From Zavarzinella sp. (GTDB taxonomy: Bacteria; Planctomycetota; Planctomycetia; Gemmatales; Gemmataceae): 64,000 nucleotides of DNA. How positions within the stretch are numbered: position 1 is the first letter of the stretch; the number at the start of each line of letters is the position of its first letter. A program made the translations under genes and the position numbers. Location: the NCBI GenBank assembly GCA_041399155.1, contig JAWKTI010000001.1, positions 1,798,001 to 1,862,000 on the forward strand. Reading direction: 5' to 3'. Below, piece after piece: positions 27,124 through 35,995 of the stretch. The notes beneath the pieces are model-generated. The model saw nothing but the letters and a program-made list of their open reading frames with translations, was not told the origin of the DNA and did no database searches.

Positions 27124-28357
27124 CATCATTGTACCAACTAGAAATCGACCCGATACCTTGAAGGTGACGCTGAATAGTTGCTTGAACCAAAAATATGGCG
27201 ACTATGAAATCATTGTCTCAGATAATGCGTCTGAAACCGATACGAGGGGGCTAGTTGCCTCGCTAAATTCTTCCAAAATCAGATACCACAAAAGTAGTAT
27301 TCGCTTGAGTTTGGCAGATAGCTGGGAATTTGCAGTCTCTCATGCAAGCGGCGAATATGTCATTCTGATCGGCGATGATGATGGTCTGTTCGAATACACA
27401 CTCTCCGTTGCAGATCAGTTGCTCAAGAAATATCCATCTGAAATTTTGAAGCACCAATCTGCAATTTATTACTGGCCAGAAATTCCACACATTTTTGCTA
27501 ACCTGGCACAATTTCCGATTGATTTTCGAATGCGATTCATTGATATCCACACAGACGAGTGGTTTTCTAAATTATTTCAGCCTTTGTCAACTGAATTTCA
27601 ACCTTATCTACTGCCGTGTATCTATCACACCTTTATTCGCAACAATCTGATTCAGTCAATCATTTCGGAAACCGGCCGATTGTTTCACGCTCACGATGTT
27701 GATTTGTATAGTGGATTTACCCTGGCCCATCTGGCCAAGTCAATGCTTTACTTACGCTATCCACTGAGTATTTATGCAATCAGCAATGCAAGTAATAACT
27801 TCAACATGGCAATTCAGCAGGACTATGAATCCTTGTTGCAATACGCTGCTAACGATTCTGAATTTCGAAGACACCCCTGGATACCGCAACGCTATCTCTA
27901 TTCTGGCATCGTCAATTGTGCTGACGCTTTCCTGAACTTTCGCAAAACGTTCCAGCTCAGCCCTAAAGCATATCCATTCGACAGAAAGCTGTTTCTCAAA
28001 AAGACCTTAGCAACTCTATGCTCAAACGATCCGAGAGTTCTTGATCTTCAACAAAAAGCATTAATGGAGTGCTGTTCCGATGATTCACGGCTACAAGTTT
28101 GGCTGAATGACAAACTGCAATTGCAATCTGCATCCTTAAATTTACAGAGATCCGCTTCACTACCCGCCCTTTATGATGGAAACTACTTTTCGATCAAAGG
28201 TGAAAGTATTGGCATTCAATCATTGTCTGATATGTTGGAGAAAATACCAAAACTGTATAGACACCCCGAACAACTCCCAGTGACCCTCGAGAAAAACCTT
28301 ACTACTAGTCGCCCGCTGTGGCGACGAATGATCAGACGCTTGTATGCCCGAAACTAA
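27110..28357 (+). CDS. Glycosyltransferase family 2, first tandem copy
   Basis: The GT-A enzyme of 415 residues starts MPRFSIIVPTRNRPDTLKVT, the standard GT2 nucleotide-binding start, and has the metal-binding acidic triad in LIGDDDGLFEY near residue 85. The C-terminal 150 residues are not a known domain. Its start overlaps the preceding transferase by 14 bp. The gene after it encodes a paralogue with the same GDDDGL, FNMAI/NGLAT-type and SIKGE/HFGGK-type blocks, so a duplication is likely. The acceptor is unknown. Confidence 0.88.
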   Translation: MPRFSIIVPTRNRPDTLKVTLNSCLNQKYGDYEIIVSDNASETDTRGLVASLNSSKIRYHKSSIRLSLADSWEFAVSHASGEYVILIGDDDGLFEYTLSVADQLLKKYPSEILKHQSAIYYWPEIPHIFANLAQFPIDFRMRFIDIHTDEWFSKLFQPLSTEFQPYLLPCIYHTFIRNNLIQSIISETGRLFHAHDVDLYSGFTLAHLAKSMLYLRYPLSIYAISNASNNFNMAIQQDYESLLQYAANDSEFRRHPWIPQRYLYSGIVNCADAFLNFRKTFQLSPKAYPFDRKLFLKKTLATLCSNDPRVLDLQQKALMECCSDDSRLQVWLNDKLQLQSASLNLQRSASLPALYDGNYFSIKGESIGIQSLSDMLEKIPKLYRHPEQLPVTLEKNLTTSRPLWRRMIRRLYARN

Positions 28358-28404
28358 CGAGCAGAAATATTTTTAAAGATAAAACCGTAGTTGAGATAAT
28401 TTTC

Positions 28405-29784
28405 ATGCGATTCAGCGTCGTCATCCCAACTCGTAATCGGCCAGGCACTTTGGCTGCCACTCTCAAAACATGTTTGAATCAGCATGCCTTTGAAGATTAC
28501 GAAATAATTATCAGTGATAATTCTGATAATGGCGATTCTTTGACGGTTATCAAAGAATTACTTACAAAAAAAGTACAGTATCATCGAACTCCTAAACCTC
28601 TTGCGATGCATGATAATTGGGAATTCGCACTCCAAAAAGCAACTGGAGAATACATTTGTTACCTCGGAGATGATGATGGTTTGCATCCCGATGCCCTGGC
28701 ACGTACAAATCAACTATTCAATTATGGTAGTTTTCAAGCACTTGGATCCCATCGGGTCAATTACTTCTGGCCAAACGTAGTCCAGCCAAGCCAGCGAGAC
28801 TTAATCAGTATCCCCCTGGGGGCTGGCTTGGAGTACCTTGAATTTCTGCCAGCAACTGTCGCAAACGCAGTCATTCCGCCAGAACAATATTCGTACTGTT
28901 TACCTATGATCTATCGTGGATTCATATCTCGAAAACTCTGTGATCAGGCTATAAAAAAATTCGGCCGTGTTTTTCAACACCTCATACCGGATATCTATTC
29001 TGGATTTTTGTTTGGCTGGCTTGCAAAGAAATACGCAGTATCGCTGGACCCACTTTTTATCGAAGGTGTTTCATCTGCAAGTAACGGCCTGGCTACCAGC
29101 ATGATTGCAGAAAACCCATCACAAACGCAAGTTGTTGATTTTTATCGATTGGCAACAGAATCAGAAATTCAGAATTTTTCTGAGGACCACCCTGCTCCAA
29201 AATCCTTGAATCACTGTGTCTATGATGTCTACCGTACCGCCATGAATAGATTCGGCCTTGGGGAAGATTTTCAAATAGATATGTGTGCTTATTTAAACGG
29301 ATTTTTCAAAAATCATCAAATAACAAATTTGCAGCACCGGAGAGTCATTTATGAACGGATGATACAACTTTATCGTGATGATGATCGACTGATCTCATTC
29401 ATTCAAACAGAATGCCGTGATAACATGTTGCCTTCTGGAAATGAACTTCCAGCAGAACGCCCCAGTGGAATCCGTGGCGATATGTTACACTTTGGTGGCA
29501 AATCGATGAATGTTTCAGATGTGGCCGATCTAGGGATCTTACTTGGAAAAATATTACCGATTCAGCATGATGGAACTTATTCTCGTCTGCCACCTTCACG
29601 ATATTTGAACGAATCCCCTTTGGAGATGAGCTTAAAAGCAGAAATATCAAAGCGAGATCAAGAAATTGTTAATCTGCATGCTTTACTGCGTGAAACAAAC
29701 TTATCCAAAACACCCCAGCGTGTCATTAAAAAAATCTGCAGGTTGCTGGGAATTACGAGAAAACCAGCACAAAATGAAGAATAA
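28405..29784 (+). CDS. Glycosyltransferase family 2, second tandem copy
   Basis: The ATG at 28405 is chosen because the product then starts MRFSVVIPTRNRPGTLAATL like its neighbour; a longer open frame from 28318 overlaps that gene and adds unrelated residues. The 459 residues have GDDDGLHPD at the metal site (about residue 90) and similar spacing to the paralogue. An extra C-terminal segment is predicted coiled (KAEISKRDQEIVNLHALLRE) before a basic tail. It ends the cluster and is convergent with atpC. Likely role: adding a sugar to a surface polymer. Confidence 0.86.
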   Translation: MRFSVVIPTRNRPGTLAATLKTCLNQHAFEDYEIIISDNSDNGDSLTVIKELLTKKVQYHRTPKPLAMHDNWEFALQKATGEYICYLGDDDGLHPDALARTNQLFNYGSFQALGSHRVNYFWPNVVQPSQRDLISIPLGAGLEYLEFLPATVANAVIPPEQYSYCLPMIYRGFISRKLCDQAIKKFGRVFQHLIPDIYSGFLFGWLAKKYAVSLDPLFIEGVSSASNGLATSMIAENPSQTQVVDFYRLATESEIQNFSEDHPAPKSLNHCVYDVYRTAMNRFGLGEDFQIDMCAYLNGFFKNHQITNLQHRRVIYERMIQLYRDDDRLISFIQTECRDNMLPSGNELPAERPSGIRGDMLHFGGKSMNVSDVADLGILLGKILPIQHDGTYSRLPPSRYLNESPLEMSLKAEISKRDQEIVNLHALLRETNLSKTPQRVIKKICRLLGITRKPAQNEE

Positions 29785-29817
29785 CCAAAATGGATTGACT
29801 GGTAAAAACAGATATGA

Positions 29818-30066
29818 TCAACCAGTAACTTTGCTAGTAAGAACCGTGATCACATTTGATCTGACTTGGGCAAAGCCACCTTCAATGTTCAGAATTTTCA
29901 CTTGTCTGTTATGCGTCAAGCGTAACTGCCCCTTACCGAGTCTACCGACGAGTGCCGAGCGCCCAGACTGTACACCTAGTTCACCATCAATCATGGGTAG
30001 GACAACCAACTCAGCCTGCTCATCCAGAATGGCCTTTTCAGGTGTAACAACCATGCACTGTAACAT
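29818..30066 (-). CDS. atpC: ATP synthase F1 epsilon subunit, short form
   Basis: The 82 residues correspond only to the N-terminal beta-sandwich of epsilon (MLQCMVVTPEKAILDEQAELVVLP, then GELGVQSGRSALVGRLGKGQLRL). The C-terminal two-helix domain that inhibits ATP hydrolysis in most bacteria is absent; usual length is about 130-140. There is no in-frame continuation after the stop at 29818. It is last in the atp operon, 55 bp after atpD. Short epsilon subunits occur in some bacteria; here it is possibly a natural form. Confidence 0.9.
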   Translation of the reverse strand: MLQCMVVTPEKAILDEQAELVVLPMIDGELGVQSGRSALVGRLGKGQLRLTHNRQVKILNIEGGFAQVRSNVITVLTSKVTG

Positions 30067-30121
30067 TGAATGATTCCTAGACAGTTCGTATTAAACTCGC
30101 TTCCAAACCTACTGATTCAGA

Positions 30122-31573
30122 TTATCCGGCCTTAGCAGCCATTTCTTTGGCTTGTGCTTCGGCTTCTTCAATTGTACCCACATACATAAAGGCCGATTCT
30201 GGAAGATGGTCCCATTTGCCATCGCATAGTTCTTCAAAACTGCGGATCGTATCTTCCAATTTGGTGAAGTTGCCGGACTTTCCAGTAAATGCTTCCGCCA
30301 CGAAGAACGGCTGCGACAAGAAACGCTCAATCCGACGGGCACGATTCACTACTTGTTTGTCTTCTTCAGACAGCTCTTCAACACCCAGAATTGCAATAAT
30401 ATCCTGCAGTTCACGGAAACGTTGTAAGATCTGTTGCACTCGACGAGCAACAGCAAAGTGACGTTCGCCAATGTACTGTGGATCCAGCAAGCGGCTATTT
30501 GATGCCAGTGGATCAATCGCAGGGTAAATCCCCTTTTCAGAAATTGACCTCTCCAGATAAATAAAGGCGTCCAGGTGCTGAAAGGTGTTTGCTGGTGCCG
30601 GGTCAGTGGGATCGTCTGCAGGCACATACACCGCTTGCACCGAGGTAATGGCCCCGCGTGCGGTGGTAGTGATTCGCTCCTGCAATTCACCCATTTCCGT
30701 AGCGAGCGTGGGCTGATAACCCACGGCACTGGGCATCCGGCCCAGAAGTGCAGACACTTCTGAACCAGCTTGCGAAAATCGGAAAATGTTGTCCACGAAC
30801 AACAGCGTTTCTGTACCGGTGCTGTCGCGGAACCACTCAGCCATGGTTAATGCAGACAATGCCACCCGCAAGCGTGCACCCGGGGGTTCATTCATCTGAC
30901 CGAAGACCATCGCAGTATTGTCAATAACAGATTTTGCGTCAGCTCCCGCACCTGTTTTCGTTTCCTGCATTTCCAGCCAAAGGTCATTCCCTTCACGGGT
31001 TCGTTCACCTACGCCAGCAAATACGGAGTATCCTTTGTATTCCTTTGCAATCCGGGTAATTAATTCCGTTAAAATAACGGTTTTGCCCAGCCCTGCACCA
31101 CCGAACAAACCTGCTTTACCACCACGCACCAGTGGAGTAAGCAAATCCACCACTTTAATACCAGTGACAAGCATCTCCGACTTGGGAGACAATTCTTCAA
31201 ATTTCGGTGGCTTCTGGTGAATTGAACGGGTTTCAGGTGCGTTTACTGGACCACGGCCATCAATAGGCTGGCCAAGAAGATTGAAGACCCGTCCCAGGGT
31301 CTCCAAACCTACAGGCACCTTGACCGGAGAACCAGTGTCGACAGCATCGGTGCCACGAACCAGACCATCGGTGCTGCCTAACGCAACACAGCGAACACGA
31401 CCACCACCCAAATGCTGCTGAACTTCACCAACTAGATTAATGCTCACACCTTTCGATTCTGATTGAACGGTGACAGCGTTATAAATCTCTGGTAAATGGT
31501 CATCGAACTCTACGTCAAAGGTCGAACCGATAATTTGAATGATTCGACCAGTTTTTGCTGCAACAGCAACCAT
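30122..31573 (-). CDS. atpD: ATP synthase F1 beta subunit
   Basis: The 483-residue catalytic subunit has Walker A GGAGLGKTV (about residues 156-164), GERTREGNDL with the catalytic Glu, Walker B ETLLFVDNIFRFSQAG, and the conserved ALLGRMPSAVGYQPTLATEMG. It hydrolyses or makes ATP in the alpha3beta3 hexamer. Its start lies 2 nt after the stop of the DUF1569 gene, with the SD inside that gene's end (TCGGAG), so beta translation is coupled to an unrelated gene instead of directly to atpG. Confidence 0.98.
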   Translation of the reverse strand: MVAVAAKTGRIIQIIGSTFDVEFDDHLPEIYNAVTVQSESKGVSINLVGEVQQHLGGGRVRCVALGSTDGLVRGTDAVDTGSPVKVPVGLETLGRVFNLLGQPIDGRGPVNAPETRSIHQKPPKFEELSPKSEMLVTGIKVVDLLTPLVRGGKAGLFGGAGLGKTVILTELITRIAKEYKGYSVFAGVGERTREGNDLWLEMQETKTGAGADAKSVIDNTAMVFGQMNEPPGARLRVALSALTMAEWFRDSTGTETLLFVDNIFRFSQAGSEVSALLGRMPSAVGYQPTLATEMGELQERITTTARGAITSVQAVYVPADDPTDPAPANTFQHLDAFIYLERSISEKGIYPAIDPLASNSRLLDPQYIGERHFAVARRVQQILQRFRELQDIIAILGVEELSEEDKQVVNRARRIERFLSQPFFVAEAFTGKSGNFTKLEDTIRSFEELCDGKWDHLPESAFMYVGTIEEAEAQAKEMAAKAG

Positions 31574-31575
31574 AT

Positions 31576-32040
31576 CTACTCCGATTTCGGCACAAGAAAA
31601 CTCAAGTGATGGGCACAGTGGGTCAACTGAGCCTGAAAAACTTCTTCTCGACTGAGCTTACCAAGCACCGGTGAATCATACCAAGGTCCGGTGTGGTGCT
31701 GCAATCGTTCGATCCAAACCATTAATTCGGAAACTGCTCCAGACTCATCGCCTCCAGGCGGGGGAACCGTTTCTTTCATTGTGGGGCCACCCTTTTTGAT
31801 AGGAATCAGCCCAAGATATTGTTTCCGATATCCGCTTCGCATCATCGGAAAGACCAATTTTTTTAACAACCATGGTACTCGTGGATAACCTTGCATTGGA
31901 AAGGACATCCATTGGCACAGATGTCCTGCACATTGTGCTAAATCCCAGTTACCCGTTTGAGTGTATCCATTGGACAACTTGTTCAGGTCAACGATCAAGT
32001 CTGTGAAAGTCTCATACCGCAGAAGCGTGCGAGGCTGCAT
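31576..32040 (-). CDS. DUF1569 (DinB-fold) protein inside the atp operon
   Basis: The 154-residue protein matches DUF1569, a DinB/YfiT-like four-helix family with a His-rich metal site: GNWDLAQCAGHLCQW near residue 32 and QLTHCAHHLSFLVPKSE at the end. Its ATG overlaps the atpG stop by one base (TAATG) and its stop lies 2 nt before atpD, so it is tightly placed between gamma and beta, where no gene is expected. DinB-fold proteins include thiol transferases; the substrate here is unknown and no known ATP synthase subunit has this fold. Either a passenger or a factor linked to the enzyme. Confidence 0.85.
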   Translation of the reverse strand: MQPRTLLRYETFTDLIVDLNKLSNGYTQTGNWDLAQCAGHLCQWMSFPMQGYPRVPWLLKKLVFPMMRSGYRKQYLGLIPIKKGGPTMKETVPPPGGDESGAVSELMVWIERLQHHTGPWYDSPVLGKLSREEVFQAQLTHCAHHLSFLVPKSE

Positions 32041-32924
32041 TATTTCAAAGCCTCCGCACCAGCAATCAGTTCCGAAATTTCTTTCGTAATCTTCGCCTGA
32101 CGTGCGCGGTTATATTGTTGAGATATTTCCTTAATTAATTCCGCGGCATTTTCAGTAGCTGCTTTCATAGCAACACGACGTGCAATTTGCTCACTAACAG
32201 CAGCATCCAGGAAGCATTTAAATAACTTCTGCTTGAATGCTACTGGCACGATCGCATTGAGAATTTCAGTAGCACTTGGAAGATATTCATACTCGACGCT
32301 CGAGGCCACACTGACATTGTTTGCCACAGTTGATGGCACGATGGATGCAAGCGGCAAAAGGTTTTCGACGACAGCAGTCTGGCGTGTTGCGGTAATAAAC
32401 TTGGTATACGCCACCTGAACGCGATCTACCTGACCGGAGGTGTAAAGCTCAATGAACTTATCTGCAATAGGTTCGACTTCTGCAAATGCGGGCTTATCAT
32501 CAAAATTCGTGTAAGTCGCCTGAGCAGGTATCTGCTGATAGCGAAAATAGGCAATAGATTTCTTGCCAGCAAGTTCCAGCAGAAAAGGAATTTCCTGTTG
32601 GTTCATTTCGCGAATTGTTTTGGTTGCTTCCCGAAGAATGCTGGAGTTATAGCCGCCGCACAATCCTCTGTTCGATGAAATCACCAGCAGCAAACCCCGA
32701 TTGATCGTGGGGCGAATTTCCAACAGAGGGTGGGTGACATCTCCACCAGCAGAAGTCAGGTCAGCAGCAATTTCTGAAATCTTACGAGTATAAGCATCTG
32801 CTTCCGAGGCACGGTCTAGTGCTTTCTTGAATCGAGCTGCCGCAATCAATTCCATGGTACGGGTAATCTTCCGGATATTCCGTACTGCTTTGCGTCGCTG
32901 AACAAGTTGTCGAAGATTCGCCAT
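32040..32924 (-). CDS. atpG: ATP synthase F1 gamma subunit
   Basis: Gamma is the central rotor shaft. The 294-residue product begins MANLRQLVQRRKAVRNIRKITRTMELIA, a diagnostic gamma start, has VISSNRGLCGGYN near residue 85 and ends with the conserved ENAAELIKEISQQYNRARQAKITKEISEL helix (residues about 258-290). Length is normal. It is flanked by atpA upstream (48 bp) and the DUF1569 gene downstream, which overlaps by 1 bp. Confidence 0.97.
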   Translation of the reverse strand: MANLRQLVQRRKAVRNIRKITRTMELIAAARFKKALDRASEADAYTRKISEIAADLTSAGGDVTHPLLEIRPTINRGLLLVISSNRGLCGGYNSSILREATKTIREMNQQEIPFLLELAGKKSIAYFRYQQIPAQATYTNFDDKPAFAEVEPIADKFIELYTSGQVDRVQVAYTKFITATRQTAVVENLLPLASIVPSTVANNVSVASSVEYEYLPSATEILNAIVPVAFKQKLFKCFLDAAVSEQIARRVAMKAATENAAELIKEISQQYNRARQAKITKEISELIAGAEALK

Positions 32925-32972
32925 CCCATCCTCTTAATTTACTGCTGCCAATACTTTCAACAATTGATCAAC

Positions 32973-34688
32973 TTACTTACCAGTGGGCTGAAACTGAGGC
33001 TGAAATGCTTTGATCGATTCATTCAATTTCGCAATCAACTCGTCACTCAGCTTCTTTTCTTTCGCCAACTGTTCCCGTACTTCAGGCTTTTGTTCTTTCA
33101 TAAAGCGAAGGAACTGATCTTCCCAGGCTGCAACATCTTTCCGTGGAACGTTATCCAAACCACCAGTATTACCTGCGTAGATCACCATGATCTGATCAAT
33201 AACATTCATTGGTTTGAATTGCGGCTGTTTCAGCAATTCCACCATCCGATAGCCACGATCCAACTGTTGCTGGGTAGCTTTATCTAGTTCGGTACCAAGC
33301 TGAGCAAAGGCTTCCAATTCACGAAACTGTGCGAGTGCTAACTTCAACCCACCTGCAACGGTTTTGTGCTTCATCGCACCGATCTGTGCATTACCACCGA
33401 CGCGAGAAACAGAAATACCAACATCAACTGCAGGACGAACACCAGCATAGAACAATGACGGTTGCAGATAAATCTGCCCATCGGTAATCGAAATCACGTT
33501 GGTGGGAATGTATGCAGATACCTCACCTTCAAGCGTTTCAATAATCGGTAGTGCTGTGAGTGAACCACCAGAAGCAAGAACGCGTCCGAGTTTGTGTCCT
33601 TCGAACGACTTCAAGTGGTGCTCGGCTTCCTCTTTGCCAGCCGGACCCACATATACTTTGCCAGGCTCACCGGCATTGCGTTTGCGCAATGGATCAGTGG
33701 CAGAGTTCACACCCCAATCGTCTTCCACTTTGCTACCATCGGTTTCACTGGGCATAATTACCCAACGTTCAGCCAACTTGGCAGATCGTTCGAGTAGACG
33801 GCTATGGCAGTAAAAAACGTCACCAGGATATGCTTCGCGGCCTGGTGGTCGACGCATCAGTAACGATAACTGGCGATACGCAGCAGCCTGTTTGGACAAG
33901 TCATCGTAAACGACCAAGGTATCCTTGCCGTTGTACATAAAGTATTCTGCCATCGCACAACCGGCATAGGGTGCGATGTACTGCATGGGGGCAGATTTCG
34001 AAGAAGATGCAGCGACAACAATCGTGTAGTCAAGGGCACCCGTGCGACGCAAATCTTCAACAATCTGGGCGATCTTACCTTCCATCTGCCCGCAGGCAAC
34101 ATAGACGCAGATTACGCCCTCTTCGCGCTGATTGAGAATCGTGTCCAAAGCAATAGCAGTCTTCCCTGTCCGCCGATCGCCAATGATTAATTCCCGTTGG
34201 CCACGGCCAATGGGAGTCATTGCATCGATTGCTTTAATGCCGGTTTGCAGAGGCTGCTTCACAGGTTGACGATCAGCAACCCCAGGAGCAGGTGTCTCAA
34301 TCGGCCTGGATGCAGTGGTCATAATCGGACCTTTGCCATCCATGGGATTGCCAAGTGGGTCTACCACACGGCCAATCAGAGCTTCGCCAACAGGCACCTG
34401 CAGCAGTCGCCCGGTTGTTTTGACTTCATCGCCTTCCTGAATTGAAAGATAATCCCCAAGGATAATAATCCCAACGGAAGTTTCTTCCAAGTTGAAGGCG
34501 AGGCCAGCAACCTGTGTGCGTGGAAACTCTACCAGTTCACCAGCCATGACGCCAGATAACCCGTAGACACGTGCGATTCCATCACCAACTTCCAATACCC
34601 GGCCGACTTCGCGAACGTCCTGGCCGGTACGAAAGTTGACGATTTCACCCCGAATAACTGAAACGATCTCGTCCGACTTGAACTTCAT
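32973..34688 (-). CDS. atpA: ATP synthase F1 alpha subunit with inserted segment
   Basis: The ATG at 34688 gives MKFKSDEIVSVIRGEI and 571 residues, against about 505-515 in most bacteria; an in-frame ATG further upstream lies inside atpH and is unlikely. Walker A GDRRTGKTAIA spans residues 170-180, and the catalytic arginine region VGISVSRVGG lies near residue 423-432. The extra length is one block of about 65 residues (about 306-372) between SRLLERSAKL and GGSLTALPIIET, rich in charged residues. The frame starts inside atpH (44-bp overlap). Confidence 0.97.
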   Translation of the reverse strand: MKFKSDEIVSVIRGEIVNFRTGQDVREVGRVLEVGDGIARVYGLSGVMAGELVEFPRTQVAGLAFNLEETSVGIIILGDYLSIQEGDEVKTTGRLLQVPVGEALIGRVVDPLGNPMDGKGPIMTTASRPIETPAPGVADRQPVKQPLQTGIKAIDAMTPIGRGQRELIIGDRRTGKTAIALDTILNQREEGVICVYVACGQMEGKIAQIVEDLRRTGALDYTIVVAASSSKSAPMQYIAPYAGCAMAEYFMYNGKDTLVVYDDLSKQAAAYRQLSLLMRRPPGREAYPGDVFYCHSRLLERSAKLAERWVIMPSETDGSKVEDDWGVNSATDPLRKRNAGEPGKVYVGPAGKEEAEHHLKSFEGHKLGRVLASGGSLTALPIIETLEGEVSAYIPTNVISITDGQIYLQPSLFYAGVRPAVDVGISVSRVGGNAQIGAMKHKTVAGGLKLALAQFRELEAFAQLGTELDKATQQQLDRGYRMVELLKQPQFKPMNVIDQIMVIYAGNTGGLDNVPRKDVAAWEDQFLRFMKEQKPEVREQLAKEKKLSDELIAKLNESIKAFQPQFQPTGK

Positions 34689-35280
34689 AACTGCTTCTCG
34701 CCAGGAGGCTTCTCCGAATATTTTCGATACGGGTGCGTACAGAGCCATCAAACAATTGATCACCAACCTGAACGATCATGCCACCAAGAAGTGACTCATC
34801 AATCAGGGTGACAATCATTGGTTCGCGACCAGTCGCCACACCAACACTTTGCTTTAAATGTTCCAACTGATCCGCAGACAAGGACGTTGCTGTTTTCACA
34901 ACAACGTGAACTCGCTTGGCCTTTTCGTCCAGCAACTCACGATAACCAATTTCAACCGCGCGGATCAGATTCAAACGGTCGTGGTTGTTCAGGATATTCA
35001 AAAAATCAAACAAAATCGGGGAAGTTTTTCCCTCAAACACCTGTTGAAGCATCGGGGTCTTCAACTTCCGTTTTACTACGGGCGAAGCCAGAGAATCTTC
35101 GAAGTCAGGAGACGTGTTCAACACATCAACTACAAGCGATCGCAGTTCGGCTGCTACTTCTTCTGCCTGATTTTGCTCCGAAGCTACATCCAACAGCGCT
35201 TGTGCGTAAATTTTGCCCAATCTGCGTGCAACACCGCCTAGCTCGCTCACTTTTCGACTTGTTTTCTTCACTTCTGACAT
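34645..35280 (-). CDS. atpH: ATP synthase F1 delta subunit
   Basis: Delta joins F1 to the peripheral stalk. The 211 residues have the six-helix N-terminal domain starting RRLGKIYAQALLDVASEQNQ (about residue 19) and the C-terminal segment VTLIDESLLGGMIVQVGDQLFDGSVRTRIE (residues about 155-185), the strongest delta signature. It overlaps atpA by 44 bp, a larger overlap than usual in atp operons, and follows atpF by 28 bp. The C-terminal tail (YEVQVGRDRFSYSG) lies in the overlap. Confidence 0.95.
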   Translation of the reverse strand: MSEVKKTSRKVSELGGVARRLGKIYAQALLDVASEQNQAEEVAAELRSLVVDVLNTSPDFEDSLASPVVKRKLKTPMLQQVFEGKTSPILFDFLNILNNHDRLNLIRAVEIGYRELLDEKAKRVHVVVKTATSLSADQLEHLKQSVGVATGREPMIVTLIDESLLGGMIVQVGDQLFDGSVRTRIENIRRSLLARSSYEVQVGRDRFSYSG

Positions 35281-35308
35281 AAAAGAATCCTTACTGCCGT
35301 AACGAAGA

Positions 35309-35959
35309 CTAAGCTTTGCTAAGCGTCTGTTTCAATTCAGCCAAAGACTCATCCAGCAAACGGGCGTGGTCTGACGGTGTCAACTCACGCTGCACTGCTT
35401 TCGACGAAATAATGGCTGCGATTTCTACAGATTGTGTATAAATCTCCAGCAATGCCTGTTCTTTGGCCAGATCAATTTCTTTTCGGACCCGCTCCCTTTC
35501 AGTGGCAATATCTGCCAACGCTTCCGATTTCATTTGATCTTTCAGAACCTGAGCATCCCTTCTGGCCTCATCCATCATGCCACGAATTTCATCGTTGGCT
35601 TTAGCAAGCCGATCCTTGATTTCTGCCAGATTCTTTTCCGATTCAGCACGCGCCGCAAGTGCATCATCATGAATCTTCTGAAGATTTTCCTGCCGTTTAT
35701 CAAGGCCGTTGATCATAGGTTTCCAGGCAAATTTGCCAAGAACAAAGAACAACAAACCGAACACCACGAGAGTCCAGATCCCCAGGTCAAATCGAGTCAA
35801 TCCAAAGGTCTTCTGGATTGGCTCTTTCTCGCCATGGGCATGTCCATCATGCTCAGACTTGGCTTCAGTAGTTCCAGTTGCAGCGGGATCTTTAGCAGCA
35901 TGAATGCCACCAACGAAAAACATCGCTGCAAACAGCACAAATAACATACGTAGAGTCAT
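35309..35959 (-). CDS. atpF: ATP synthase F0 b subunit with N-terminal extension
   Basis: The peripheral-stalk subunit has 216 residues. The usual membrane helix is at about 58-76 (LGIWTLVVFGLLFFVLGKF) and is followed by KPMINGLDKRQENLQKIHDD and a long charged coiled-coil to the end, all normal. Before the helix is an unusual extension: a hydrophobic start that looks like a signal peptide (MTLRMLFVLFAAMFFVGGIHA, residues 1-21) and a His-rich stretch (SEHDGHAHGEKE, residues 35-46). Export of the N-terminus would fit the b-subunit topology (N-out). Confidence 0.95.
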   Translation of the reverse strand: MTLRMLFVLFAAMFFVGGIHAAKDPAATGTTEAKSEHDGHAHGEKEPIQKTFGLTRFDLGIWTLVVFGLLFFVLGKFAWKPMINGLDKRQENLQKIHDDALAARAESEKNLAEIKDRLAKANDEIRGMMDEARRDAQVLKDQMKSEALADIATERERVRKEIDLAKEQALLEIYTQSVEIAAIISSKAVQRELTPSDHARLLDESLAELKQTLSKA

Positions 35960-35995
35960 CTGCCTCGCTCCTTCGGTGATGGAAGGTGTGACAAC

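Noticed and set aside
34689..34766. Longer AtpA start inside atpH
   Set aside because: The extra 26 residues match no AtpA and lie in the delta subunit gene; MKFKSDEIVS is the normal start.
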